The translations under genes were made by a program, and so were the position numbers. Below are positions 1 to 10,022 of a stretch of DNA of 39,717 nt, one piece after another (within the stretch, counting starts at the first letter, position 1; every line of letters starts with the position of its first letter). Location of the stretch: assembly GCA_002341185.1 (NCBI GenBank), contig DDNP01000022.1:43850-83566 (forward strand). Direction: 5' to 3'. A model generated the notes under the pieces. The model searched no databases. It was not told where the DNA came from and worked only from the letters and a program-made list of their open reading frames with translations. This DNA comes from Candidatus Neomicrothrix sp. UBA2517. Lineage in GTDB: Bacteria > Actinomycetota > Acidimicrobiia > Acidimicrobiales > UBA8592.

Positions 1-2114
<2,114 letters not shown>

Positions 2115-2130
2115 TATGCTCTCACAATAC

Positions 2131-2160
2131 TTTATAATTTCTGAATGTAGTGATCAGTAA
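2131..2160 (-). promoter_or_regulatory. Possible promoter of the VanW-family gene
   Basis: On the minus strand TTACTG (2155-2160) is followed after 18 bases by TATAAA (2131-2136), about 17 bases before the GTG start at 2114. The -10 box is good and the -35 box is weak. A perfect 10-base palindrome (AGTAATTACT, 2156-2165) overlaps the -35 region. This is pattern matching only; read-through from nucS is equally possible. Confidence 0.3.
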
Positions 2161-2171
2161 TTACTTGAAGC

Positions 2172-2831
2172 CTAGAAAAGCCGAAGGTTTAGTGATTCCA
2201 TCCCTCGAAGTTCATCGTAATCAATTTCAACAGTACTAATTTCTCTGTCTTTTGCGAGTGTCTTTGCTTGTGGGGCTATTTGTTGAGCTGCGAAGATCCC
2301 GCGAACAGGCCTGAGTTTCGGGTCTTTGTTTAGGTAATCTAAATAACGTGTAAGTTGCTCAACTCCGTCAATGCCACCTTTGCGTTTTATTTCGACTGCT
2401 ACCGCTATTCCGTTTGTATCGCGACATAGTAAATCTACAGGCCCGATTTCAGTGAAATACTCTCGTTTGCTCAACGTAAGTCCGCTTTCGAGATGTTGCG
2501 GGTTCTCTGCAAGTAATTCCTGTAGGTGAGCTTCTACTCCATCTTTAGTTAAGCCTGGATCATCTCCGAATTCATAGGAAATATCCGAGAAAATTTCTTC
2601 AATCTTTATTCTGAGCTTTTCCCCTTTGGGGTTAGTGATTACCCACTCATCTAGGTTTTCAATAATGCGATTTGGGGCGTTCATCCACATTAAAGGCTTA
2701 TAGGCACCTCCGTCAGCATGGATAGCAACACAGCCATCGGACTTGTTCAGAATTAGTCTCTTAGCCGAAGGGAGGTATGCTTCCAGCCTTCCCTCATAGG
2801 ACACGGAACATTGAAGAACGATAATTCTCAT
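2172..2831 (-). CDS. nucS: Mismatch-specific endonuclease NucS (EndoMS)
   Basis: NucS cuts both strands at mismatched base pairs and provides the non-canonical mismatch repair of most Actinobacteria, which lack MutS/MutL. The 219-residue product has the usual family length. The N-terminal DNA-binding half includes SYEGRLEAYL and the base-contacting Trp49 region (KPLMWMN). The C-terminal nuclease half carries Asp133 (GPVDLL) and the E-x-K pair Glu147/Lys149 in VAVEIKRKGG. The protein ends in LNLRLF, resembling the sliding-clamp-binding peptide described at the C-terminus of actinobacterial NucS. It lies 23 bases downstream of the cysQ-like gene on the same strand, so co-transcription is likely. 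Start: ATG at 2831, consistent with the family N-terminus. Confidence 0.95.
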   Translation of the reverse strand: MRIIVLQCSVSYEGRLEAYLPSAKRLILNKSDGCVAIHADGGAYKPLMWMNAPNRIIENLDEWVITNPKGEKLRIKIEEIFSDISYEFGDDPGLTKDGVEAHLQELLAENPQHLESGLTLSKREYFTEIGPVDLLCRDTNGIAVAVEIKRKGGIDGVEQLTRYLDYLNKDPKLRPVRGIFAAQQIAPQAKTLAKDREISTVEIDYDELRGMESLNLRLF

Positions 2832-2854
2832 TCAGAGACCTTACCTTAAAATTT

Positions 2855-3598
2855 CTAGTTAAAAATAGCCAGAACGCTATCGGCCAATTCTTTTCGGCAG
2901 ATTAAAAGCTCAGGAAGGTAAGTGTTGCGTTGATTATAAAGAAGTGGAGAACCATCTAATTTCGAAGCGTGTAATCCGTTTGCTAGAGCGACGGCTACGG
3001 GGGCACAACTATCCCACTCATACTGACCACCTGTGTGTACATATATCTCTGCATCACCCTTTACAACCGCCATTGCCTTAGCTCCTGCTGAACCCATAAG
3101 TATTATTTCCCCTGATAGTTCATCAGCAATTATTTGGGCAGCAGGGACAGGTCTAGTCCTACTAGAGGTAATTCGTATCTCAGTAATTTCTTTCAGGGGC
3201 AAGGAGGGATCATTACTGCAAAACGTGGTCCCAATATCAGGCATTGCGACTGCTCCAACAGTTGGTATTCCTCCCTCGACAAGGGCAACATGCACTGCCC
3301 AGTCGCTTCTATCAGTCTCCCCGAACTCTTTTGTTCCATCGAGAGGATCTATAATCCAAACACGATTTGAATCTAACCTTTTAAGGTCATCTTCTTGTTC
3401 TTCCGAAAGTATCGCGTCATCGGGTGAAACGTCGAGAATTAATCCACAAAGCAATTCGTGAGATTCCTTATCAGCTATTTCCCCCAGAGTACTTGACGGG
3501 ACATCTGAATCTGATGCTGATTTCCTGAGCAACATCAGTAATTTTCCTGCTAAGGATGCTGACTCCCTAGCGAGTTGAAAATCGGATTCAGTTGGCAT
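2855..3598 (-). CDS. cysQ: Inositol monophosphatase-family phosphatase, CysQ-like
   Basis: The 247-residue protein belongs to the Mg-dependent, Li-sensitive phosphatase superfamily. Metal-binding motifs are in order: Glu66/Glu67 (LSEEQ), the DPLDGT motif at 84-89 followed by KEF, and WDSCAP at 195-200. DGTKEF is typical of the CysQ/3'(2'),5'-bisphosphate nucleotidase branch, so the likely substrate is 3'-phosphoadenosine 5'-phosphate left over from sulfate activation. Some actinobacterial relatives also act on inositol phosphate or fructose 1,6-bisphosphate, so specificity is not certain. No sulfate-assimilation gene is in the window. It lies between the rhomboid-like gene (75-base gap) and nucS (23-base gap). 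Confidence 0.85.
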   Translation of the reverse strand: MPTESDFQLARESASLAGKLLMLLRKSASDSDVPSSTLGEIADKESHELLCGLILDVSPDDAILSEEQEDDLKRLDSNRVWIIDPLDGTKEFGETDRSDWAVHVALVEGGIPTVGAVAMPDIGTTFCSNDPSLPLKEITEIRITSSRTRPVPAAQIIADELSGEIILMGSAGAKAMAVVKGDAEIYVHTGGQYEWDSCAPVAVALANGLHASKLDGSPLLYNQRNTYLPELLICRKELADSVLAIFN

Positions 3599-3673
3599 AA
3601 AAATTTATTTTCTTGGATAAGTCAAGACTTTCCATTTGGACCCTTTGGCGTTCTTATAATTTCCTTTTCAGGA

Positions 3674-4567
3674 TTAATCACCACGTTCTTTACGTAGCTT
3701 CTTTGAATGTTCTTCAAGTTTCTTTCGTTGGTTTTTGCTAAGGCTAGTAATGCCAGATTCAGCTACTTGATCTAAAATTTTGTCAATCTCACGTTCAGCG
3801 CTGGATTCTTTCTTCTCAGATAAGGTTTCCAGTTTTAAATGACGACGTTTATGTTTTCCTCTTGAAGCACGAGAGCCCCTTGCTGGAACATTCCCAGTTA
3901 CTAGAGCAGGTAAACGAATTTTTGGAACCCAGTGAAGGTCGTTAGCGTATCCGAATGACCTAAACCCTACAAGGGCGGAAGCTGCGACCGCTATCAGCAT
4001 TATTAGCTGCGGTCCTGACCGAACTGAAAGCGCTTGAAGGATATCGAGACCGTAAATAACTCCTACTATTCCGTAGGCGGGAACTCCTGGCCAGAAACGA
4101 GCGGTGGGGTACTGTGCAGCGAAAGCGATTAGAACACCTAACTCAACGTATCTGAGCCCATACATTAATTCCGAAGGAGAGTTACCTAACCCATAGAGAA
4201 AAACAGCAACGCCGGGGAGCACTGTTAGCATGAGTAGGAAAAACATGAAGGGTCGCCTTCCCATAAGGTTTTCAAGCTGATTGCCTAGCAAATATAGAAT
4301 GAAGAAAAGGAAGATCGTCCAAATGCTAGGTTGATTAACAAGAGGCCAAGTTATAAGACGCCAGATTTCACCTTCGCTTATTTTATCGGAGTCCAAAAGA
4401 ATCTTTCTACTGAATTCTTTTCTTGGTCCCTCAGCAACCCAAATAAACACGGAGAGTACACCTAAAGAAATAAGAGCAACTGTTGTTGTCACGTCAACAC
4501 GACCGACGCGAAACCAGGGCTCGTTACCTCCGCTCCATTGATTTGAATATGAAAACCGGTTAGACAT
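3674..4567 (-). CDS. Rhomboid-fold membrane protein without the catalytic dyad
   Basis: The 297-residue polytopic protein starts with a soluble stretch, has about six hydrophobic segments between residues 28 and 205, and ends in a basic, charged, probably helical cytoplasmic tail (228-297) rich in Lys, Arg and Glu. The loop motif EIWRLITWPLVNQ (67-79) matches the conserved WR region of rhomboid loop 1. The GxSG serine motif expected in helix 4 is replaced by YGLRYVE (136-142), and no histidine lies in the last helix (VAASALVGFRSFGY). It is therefore predicted to be a proteolytically inactive rhomboid relative that binds membrane-protein clients, like iRhoms and derlins. It is 44 bases downstream of gatD in the murT-gatD run. 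Substrate and role are unknown. Confidence 0.7.
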   Translation of the reverse strand: MSNRFSYSNQWSGGNEPWFRVGRVDVTTTVALISLGVLSVFIWVAEGPRKEFSRKILLDSDKISEGEIWRLITWPLVNQPSIWTIFLFFILYLLGNQLENLMGRRPFMFFLLMLTVLPGVAVFLYGLGNSPSELMYGLRYVELGVLIAFAAQYPTARFWPGVPAYGIVGVIYGLDILQALSVRSGPQLIMLIAVAASALVGFRSFGYANDLHWVPKIRLPALVTGNVPARGSRASRGKHKRRHLKLETLSEKKESSAEREIDKILDQVAESGITSLSKNQRKKLEEHSKKLRKERGD

Positions 4568-4611
4568 AACTTCAAAACTAGCCTTTCAAAGACTATTTTG
4601 AACAACCCATA

Positions 4612-5352
4612 TCAACGTTTCGTAAGAGCGCGATTAAATGCACGCTTATGAGCAAGCTCCGAATATTCATCATTTAGCTGCTCAAGTTCAACAGTTTCTG
4701 AAGTTCTATGTTCTAATGCCCACATCAAAATCAGGTCTGCTAGTTCAGGGTTCTTTGGCAAGAGTGGGCCATGTAAGTATGTTCCAATCACTCGCTGCTG
4801 AACAGCCCCCTCAATTTTACTGAAAGAATTATTCCCATATCCGTGGAGGACCTTACCTAACGGGCGTGACTCTGAACCGAGATGAGTCTGCCCTATGTGA
4901 TTCTCATAGCCGACAATAGTAAATTCTTGATTATCCAAAGTCGCAGAAATAGCTATATCTCCAATCAAGCGCTTTTCACCGGCGATAGTCGCAAGGTCAA
5001 GAATGCCGACTCCTTCAAGTTCAGATCCCAAAGCATCCACATAGCTTTTTCCAGCTAATTGAATCCCGCCGCATACCCAAAGGAAAGCCACTCCATCATC
5101 AGCAGCGGAACGAATAGCAGGTGACTTTTCTGATAAGTCAGAAGCGATAAGATTTTGATCTTTGTCTTGGCCACCGCCTAAATAACAAAGATCAAAATCA
5201 TTCGGCATAAATTTTTCACCAATGCCAACACTGGTTACCTTCGCTGAATGTCCTCTCCACTGCAACCGTTTAGTTAAAACTGAGATATTTCCCCGATCTC
5301 CATAAATATTCATATGATCGGGATATAAATGACATATACGAACTTCTGTCAT
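4612..5352 (-). CDS. gatD: Lipid II glutamine amidotransferase subunit GatD
   Basis: GatD is the glutaminase subunit of the MurT/GatD complex: it releases ammonia from glutamine for amidation of the D-Glu of the lipid II stem peptide to D-isoglutamine. The 246-residue class I (CobB/CobQ-like) amidotransferase has the nucleophile Cys94 in FLWVCGGIQLAG, the catalytic His194 in GTYLHGPLLPKNP, and Arg128 (GEKRLIGD), which matches the glutamine-binding Arg128 of Staphylococcus aureus GatD. The start ATG overlaps the murT stop by four bases (ATGA), so the two subunits are translationally coupled. Acts in the cytoplasm at the membrane face. Confidence 0.95.
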   Translation of the reverse strand: MTEVRICHLYPDHMNIYGDRGNISVLTKRLQWRGHSAKVTSVGIGEKFMPNDFDLCYLGGGQDKDQNLIASDLSEKSPAIRSAADDGVAFLWVCGGIQLAGKSYVDALGSELEGVGILDLATIAGEKRLIGDIAISATLDNQEFTIVGYENHIGQTHLGSESRPLGKVLHGYGNNSFSKIEGAVQQRVIGTYLHGPLLPKNPELADLILMWALEHRTSETVELEQLNDEYSELAHKRAFNRALTKR

Positions 5353-6719
5353 GCCCCGTCCTTCCAGAAAGCATGCGTTAAATCTCGCTTGACTAGTTCA
5401 TCCCTGAAGTCGAGCATCGCTGTATATGAAGGCAAAACAAATATTTGGCTATTTGCAGGGATAGAAGTTACTAAGTCATCAATCAAATCCGCGATGCTAT
5501 CGAAAATCGTTATCTTTTCTTCTTCAAATCCGCCATATAGAAAACGTAGTGCTACATCGTAAGCTCGCTCACCACCGATATGAAGCGTTTCTATCCTGCC
5601 AAAAAATCTTTCATAATCGACATCCCAGATCCAGCTCACATCTCTTCCGTCAGCAATTTGGTCATTCAGTAGTACGCAGAGGTGGATCGGTCCAGTCTGG
5701 AGAAGCACGGTATCAATATTTGCGTTTGTTCCAGCTGGATTTTTAGCTAACAGAATATGTAGTTCTAGCTGGTCTATAACTACCTTTTCTGTTCGTCCAA
5801 ATGCGGCAACTGTTTGCTGGATCGTGGAGGCTATGCGATTGGGATCTACATCAAGTTCGTAAGCAGCAGCAAAAGCCGCTAAGGCATTATAAACATTATG
5901 GAGACCTGGTAATTTTGAACTGACTTCAAAAACATTCGAGTTATTTGAAACTGTAAAATTGCTCTGAGATAGTCCGTCTAGTTGAATTTCTGTGGCTTCA
6001 AAATTTAACTTTGGTCTGGCTAAATCGCACTCGTTGCATTCCCAGTTTCCCATATGGCTTAATGTGGCTTGGCTATAGTGAAGCGAGGCTTGGCACTCCG
6101 GACAGTTCGTTGAGTCGGAAGCGTGCTGAAGCTTCTCGTGGGAATAACCAAATGCATTCCCAAGTCCAAAGAACACAGTTCCAGTTCGCTGTAAACCGAT
6201 ATGAGCCAGTGTGGGGTCGTCAGCGTTCACTACCAGCTTCGTATGATTTGGAAGGTCCATAACCATTTGTTGCCACTTCTTAGCAAGGGTTTCAAGCTCT
6301 CCGTGCCTATCTAACTGATCTCTAAATAAATTCATGAGGATAAGCATTTTAGGGTTACTTTGTTTGATGATTTCCGGCAAGGCAGCCTCATCGACCTCAA
6401 GCACGCCGATTTCCTGATCAGCTTTTTTCGTTAGCAGTGCAGTTGCTATACCACTCTTTAAATTCGCTCCTGAAGAATTCGTGATACATCTAGTTCCATC
6501 ACTACTAATAATTTCACTTAGGAATCTAGTGGTTGTTGTCTTACCGTTTGTTGCAGAAACGAAGATACTCCCTTGGGGTAAGGTACTTGCTAGTTTTGAG
6601 AAGGCATCTGGATGGATCTTCAATAAGGCCATACCGGGAGCAGAGGTTCCCCCACCTTGTTTAAGTATGGGAGAAAGAAAAGCTATAGCTTTCCCGATAA
6701 GTCGAGCAAAGAAATACAT
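5349..6719 (-). CDS. murT: Lipid II isoglutaminyl synthase, Mur-ligase subunit MurT
   Basis: MurT activates the alpha-carboxyl of D-Glu in lipid II with ATP and uses GatD-derived ammonia to make D-isoglutamine, which strengthens peptidoglycan cross-linking. In order: an N-terminal hydrophobic stretch; the P-loop SATNGKTTTTRF (about 54-65); Mur-ligase central-domain motifs (MNLFRDQLDRHGE); a zinc-ribbon insertion with CPEC and CNEC (about 205-240), a MurT hallmark; and a C-terminal DUF1727 domain with GRDVSWIWDVDYE, which contains the conserved Asp-x-x-Trp. Length 456 is normal. The first gene of the pair, it lies 108 bases after ettA, so it may have its own promoter, although I could not fix one. 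Confidence 0.96.
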   Translation of the reverse strand: MYFFARLIGKAIAFLSPILKQGGGTSAPGMALLKIHPDAFSKLASTLPQGSIFVSATNGKTTTTRFLSEIISSDGTRCITNSSGANLKSGIATALLTKKADQEIGVLEVDEAALPEIIKQSNPKMLILMNLFRDQLDRHGELETLAKKWQQMVMDLPNHTKLVVNADDPTLAHIGLQRTGTVFFGLGNAFGYSHEKLQHASDSTNCPECQASLHYSQATLSHMGNWECNECDLARPKLNFEATEIQLDGLSQSNFTVSNNSNVFEVSSKLPGLHNVYNALAAFAAAYELDVDPNRIASTIQQTVAAFGRTEKVVIDQLELHILLAKNPAGTNANIDTVLLQTGPIHLCVLLNDQIADGRDVSWIWDVDYERFFGRIETLHIGGERAYDVALRFLYGGFEEEKITIFDSIADLIDDLVTSIPANSQIFVLPSYTAMLDFRDELVKRDLTHAFWKDGA

Positions 6720-6827
6720 AACGTGATGTTACAACCTCTAGAGAGCCTAATTGAGTTCACCCAAACTTACTTTGCGAAGTACTCAATTACTTAATTTTGA
6801 ATTTGCAGAAAACTAGATGGGAGCATT

Positions 6828-8501
6828 TCAACGATTGATTGATTTGTACTTTATTCGAGTTGGTTGGATGCTTCCTCCGAACTCTTTTTTGAGAAATGCT
6901 TCGTACTCGCTGAAATTTCCCTCAAACCACCGAACTTTGGAGGTTCCCTCGAAGGCAAGAACATGAGTAGCGATTCTGTCAAGAAACCATCGGTCGTGGC
7001 TAATGACCACTGCGCAACCAGCGTAATCCTCTAGTCCGCCTTCTAGTGCTCGTAACGTGTCAACATCTAAATCGTTGGTTGGTTCATCAAGAAGTAGTAC
7101 GTTAGCCCCGCTTTTGAGTACCTTCGCAAGGTGGACTCTATTTCTCTCACCCCCTGATAAGTTGCCTACAAGTTTTTGTTGGTCTGACCCTCGAAAATTA
7201 AATGAGGCGGTATACGCGCGTCCGTTGACCTCCTTGCCACCTATAACCAAATTGTCTACGCCATTTGTTATCTCTTCGTAGACGCTTTTCAATGGGTCTA
7301 GGGTCTCGCGAGATTGATCAACGTATCCAAGGTCGACCGTTGGGCCGATACTTATAGTGCCGGAATCAACTGGCTCATTTCCTGTTAGCATTTTAAATAG
7401 TGTGGATTTACCAGCTCCATTAGCTCCGACAATTCCGACGATTCCTGCTTTGGGCAAAGAGAAAGAAAGATCGTCTATAAGTAATTTTTTGCCAAACCCT
7501 TTAGAAAGTCCTTCGACTTCAATTACGAGGTCACCAAGTCTTTGGTCAACTGGAATATTGATTTGGAGTTCTCTTTGCTGGCGATCGCTTGATTTTGATT
7601 CAGCGAGGAGCTTATCGTACGCAGCTAAACGCGCCTTGCCTTTAGCTTGTCGAGCTTTTGGTGCCATTCTTACCCATTCAAGCTCGCGGGTTAAAGTTCT
7701 TTGACGCGCAGCGTCTCGGTTCTTTTCTTCTGATAGTCGCTTTTCTTTCTGCTCTAACCAACTTGAGTAGTTCCCTTCATAGGGGATTCCACGCCCTCTA
7801 TCGAGCTCAAGAATCCATTGAGCAACGTTGTCAAGAAAATATCTATCATGTGTGATAGCAACCACAGTGCCTGAGTAATCACTAAGGAATTTTTCCAGCC
7901 AAGCTACAGACTCAGCATCAAGATGGTTTGTTGGCTCATCCAGCAGGAGTAAGTCTGGTTTCGAAAGAAGTAACTTGCATAGTGCAACTCTTCTTGTCTC
8001 ACCACCTGAAAGATTTTCTACTCCAGATTCGCTAGGGGGAAGACGAAGAGCATCCATAGCTATCTCAACCATTCTTTGGAGGTCCCATGCTCCAGCAGCT
8101 TCTATCTTGCTCTCAATATCAGCTTGTAAGGTCCCGAGCTTTTCAAAATCTGCATCTGGGTCTGACCACGCTGCCAAGACTTGATCGTAATCTTCCAATA
8201 ATGAAGCGATTACGCCAACTCCATCCATGACATTTTCTTGGACTGTTTTCTCTTTGTTAAGAATTGGCTCTTGAGGCAAATAGCCAACAGTAAATGGAGG
8301 GGTTAGTCTCGCTTCACCTGAAAATTCGTCGTCTAATCCGGCCATGATTTTAAGTAATGACGATTTCCCTGCTCCGTTCATTCCCAATACACCTATCTTG
8401 GCTCCTGGGAAAAAGGAAAGACTAATATCTTTGAGAACCTCTCGATCTGGGGGGTAGAAGCGAGAGCATTTATGCATAGTAAAAATATATTCGTGAGCCA
8501 T
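6828..8501 (-). CDS. ettA: ABC-F translation factor EttA (energy-dependent translational throttle)
   Basis: The 557-residue protein has two ABC ATPase domains and no membrane segments, the layout of ABC-F proteins that bind the ribosomal E site. Domain 1 has Walker A GMNGAGKSS, signature LSGGETRRVALCKLL and Walker B LLLLDEPTNHLD. A charged linker (about 250-325; EKRLSEEKNRDAARQR ... KARQAKGKARLAAYDKLL) is the P-site-tRNA interaction region. Domain 2 has GANGAGKSTL, LSGGERNRVHLAKVL and VLLLDEPTNDLD. Length and both H-loops (AITHDRYFLDN, VISHDRWFLDR) fit EttA rather than an antibiotic-resistance ABC-F. It is the first gene of the minus-strand run and is divergent from the HAD gene. Confidence 0.95.
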   Translation of the reverse strand: MAHEYIFTMHKCSRFYPPDREVLKDISLSFFPGAKIGVLGMNGAGKSSLLKIMAGLDDEFSGEARLTPPFTVGYLPQEPILNKEKTVQENVMDGVGVIASLLEDYDQVLAAWSDPDADFEKLGTLQADIESKIEAAGAWDLQRMVEIAMDALRLPPSESGVENLSGGETRRVALCKLLLSKPDLLLLDEPTNHLDAESVAWLEKFLSDYSGTVVAITHDRYFLDNVAQWILELDRGRGIPYEGNYSSWLEQKEKRLSEEKNRDAARQRTLTRELEWVRMAPKARQAKGKARLAAYDKLLAESKSSDRQQRELQINIPVDQRLGDLVIEVEGLSKGFGKKLLIDDLSFSLPKAGIVGIVGANGAGKSTLFKMLTGNEPVDSGTISIGPTVDLGYVDQSRETLDPLKSVYEEITNGVDNLVIGGKEVNGRAYTASFNFRGSDQQKLVGNLSGGERNRVHLAKVLKSGANVLLLDEPTNDLDVDTLRALEGGLEDYAGCAVVISHDRWFLDRIATHVLAFEGTSKVRWFEGNFSEYEAFLKKEFGGSIQPTRIKYKSINR

Positions 8502-8550
8502 TCATTTGAGGGTAGCTCCCTATCTAACTCTTTTTGGGTATTTCTGACTA

Positions 8551-8590
8551 TGTCTTTAGGTAAGACAAGCCGTAAGATCATGCCATGATC
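8551..8590. promoter_or_regulatory. Two adjacent inverted repeats in the ettA / HAD divergent region
   Basis: TGTCTT-TAGGT-AAGACA (8551-8567) is a six-base-pair dyad. Nine bases later comes GATCATGCCATGATC (8576-8590), a perfect seven-base-pair dyad around one central base that covers the HAD start codon at 8585. They may be operator half-sites or RNA hairpins controlling the HAD gene. No Shine-Dalgarno precedes that start. Confidence 0.3.
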
Positions 8591-9214
8591 CAAGCCATAC
8601 TTTTCGATTTTGGAGGTGTAATTACAACCAGCCCCTTTGATGCATTCGAAAATTACGAAAGAGAAATTTCCTTACCTCTTGGAGCCATACGCCAAATAAA
8701 CAGTACGAACCCGGATTCCAATGCGTGGGCAAAATTTGAACGCAATGAGGTAAGCAAACAGGAATTCATGGCTGCTTTTGAAGATGAAGCTCGTAGTCTG
8801 GGTTATACCTTGCGAGCCGACCGGGTGCTCCAATGCTTGGAAACTACAATTCGCCCGAAAATGATTCATGCAATTGAAAGGCTACGTCTGGATTATAAAA
8901 TAGCCATTCTGACCAACAATCTTCAGGAAAATGTCGAAGGATCAGAAAAAAATATGCAAAGCCCCACAGCTCACTTAAGCCAGGTAATTGACTTAGTCGA
9001 TGAGGTTATAGAGTCCTCAAAGGTTGGAGTGAGAAAACCTGAAAAAGCATTTTATGAAAAAGCATGTAAAACTATTGACGTTGACCCTAAAGGATGTGTA
9101 TTTCTTGATGACCTTGGTATAAATCTGAAACCCGCCCGAGAAATGGGTATGAAAACAATTAAAGTTATCAATGAAATGCAAGCACTTATTGATTTGTATG
9201 AGATCCTTGGGTGA
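8585..9214 (+). CDS. HAD-superfamily hydrolase (subfamily IA, epoxide-hydrolase/ACAD10-N-like)
   Basis: The 209-residue protein has the four HAD motifs. Motif I is FDFGGVITT (8-16), with the nucleophile Asp9 but Gly where phosphatases usually have the second acid Asp; this DxGGV form is common in the epoxide-hydrolase-like and haloacid-type branch. Motif II is ILTNN (about 108-112), motif III is the Lys in GVRKPEKAFY, and motif IV is VFLDDLGIN. An alpha-helical C1 cap lies between motifs I and II. Substrate is not predictable. It is followed after 22 bases by exonuclease III and probably co-transcribed. ATG 8585 is chosen because motif I follows at the normal distance; no Shine-Dalgarno is seen. 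Confidence 0.85.
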   Translation: MIQAILFDFGGVITTSPFDAFENYEREISLPLGAIRQINSTNPDSNAWAKFERNEVSKQEFMAAFEDEARSLGYTLRADRVLQCLETTIRPKMIHAIERLRLDYKIAILTNNLQENVEGSEKNMQSPTAHLSQVIDLVDEVIESSKVGVRKPEKAFYEKACKTIDVDPKGCVFLDDLGINLKPAREMGMKTIKVINEMQALIDLYEILG

Positions 9215-9236
9215 AGGGATTGTAAGGGCAGAACTG

Positions 9237-10016
9237 ATGCGAATAGCTACATGGAATGTGAATTCTCTAAAAGCAAGAATGCCGAGGGTGATTGACTGGG
9301 TATCCAGATTTAGTCCCTCAATTCTCTGTTTGCAGGAAACAAAGATGGCTGCGGATGCATTCCCTCATTCTGACTTCAAAGAGATGGGTTATGAAAGTGC
9401 TCATAATGGCGAAGGAAGATGGAATGGAGTCGCCATATTAAGTAAGGTCGGGCTAGATGATATCTATCATGGTTTTGATGATGGGAAACCAGATGACCCA
9501 GACGCTCGAATAATTTGGGCAACTTGTAACGGTGTGCGTATCGCTAGTGCATACATCCCTAATGGCCGCGAAATAGGGCATGACCACTACCACTATAAAC
9601 TCGACTGGTTAGCCAGACTTAGGTCTCATTTAGAACTTAACCACGACCCTAAAGAGAATCTCGCACTTCTTGGCGATTTCAATGTTGCGCCAGAGGATAG
9701 GGATGTATGGGACATTGCTGCGTTTGAAGGCGCAACTCATGTAAGCAAACCTGAAAGAGATGCTTATTTCAAAGTTTTAGAATGGGGTCTAGTGGATTCT
9801 TTACGTGCTCAATACCCAAACGAAGATGGGATCTATAGTTTTTGGGATTACCGTCAAGGGAGTTTCTACAAAAAAATGGGAATGCGAATAGACTTTATTC
9901 TGCCAACAAGATCTATGAACGGGAACATGGAGACAATTGTTATTGATAGAAACGCTCGAAAAGGTGAAAAGCCTTCTGACCACGCACCAGTTGTGGCTGA
10001 CTTTTCATCAATTTAA
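9237..10016 (+). CDS. xthA: Exodeoxyribonuclease III (AP endonuclease)
   Basis: This Mg-dependent enzyme cuts 5' to abasic sites and trims 3' ends in base-excision repair. The 259-residue product shows every EEP-family motif: TWNVNSLKAR (Asn for metal), LCLQETK (catalytic Glu), GRWNGVAILSK, LLGDFNVAPEDRDV (Asp/Asn), RIDFIL and the C-terminal SDHAPV histidine. The frame is open further upstream to 9171, inside the HAD gene, but ATG 9237 gives the canonical N-terminus MRIATWNVNS and is preceded by AGGGCAG. Its stop is six bases from the stop of the convergent permease gene. Confidence 0.95.
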   Translation: MRIATWNVNSLKARMPRVIDWVSRFSPSILCLQETKMAADAFPHSDFKEMGYESAHNGEGRWNGVAILSKVGLDDIYHGFDDGKPDDPDARIIWATCNGVRIASAYIPNGREIGHDHYHYKLDWLARLRSHLELNHDPKENLALLGDFNVAPEDRDVWDIAAFEGATHVSKPERDAYFKVLEWGLVDSLRAQYPNEDGIYSFWDYRQGSFYKKMGMRIDFILPTRSMNGNMETIVIDRNARKGEKPSDHAPVVADFSSI

Positions 10017-10022
10017 TCAGTT

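Noticed and set aside
3033..3461. Plus-strand open frame of 142 codons
   Set aside because: Antisense to the CysQ-like gene across its metal-binding motifs; low-complexity Ser/Pro-rich product with no recognisable domain.
7357..7704. Plus-strand open frame of 115 codons
   Set aside because: Antisense shadow of the second ATPase domain of EttA.
9171..9236. Upstream extension of exonuclease III
   Set aside because: It lies inside the HAD gene, and the downstream ATG 9237 gives the canonical MRIATWNVNS start with a ribosome-binding site.
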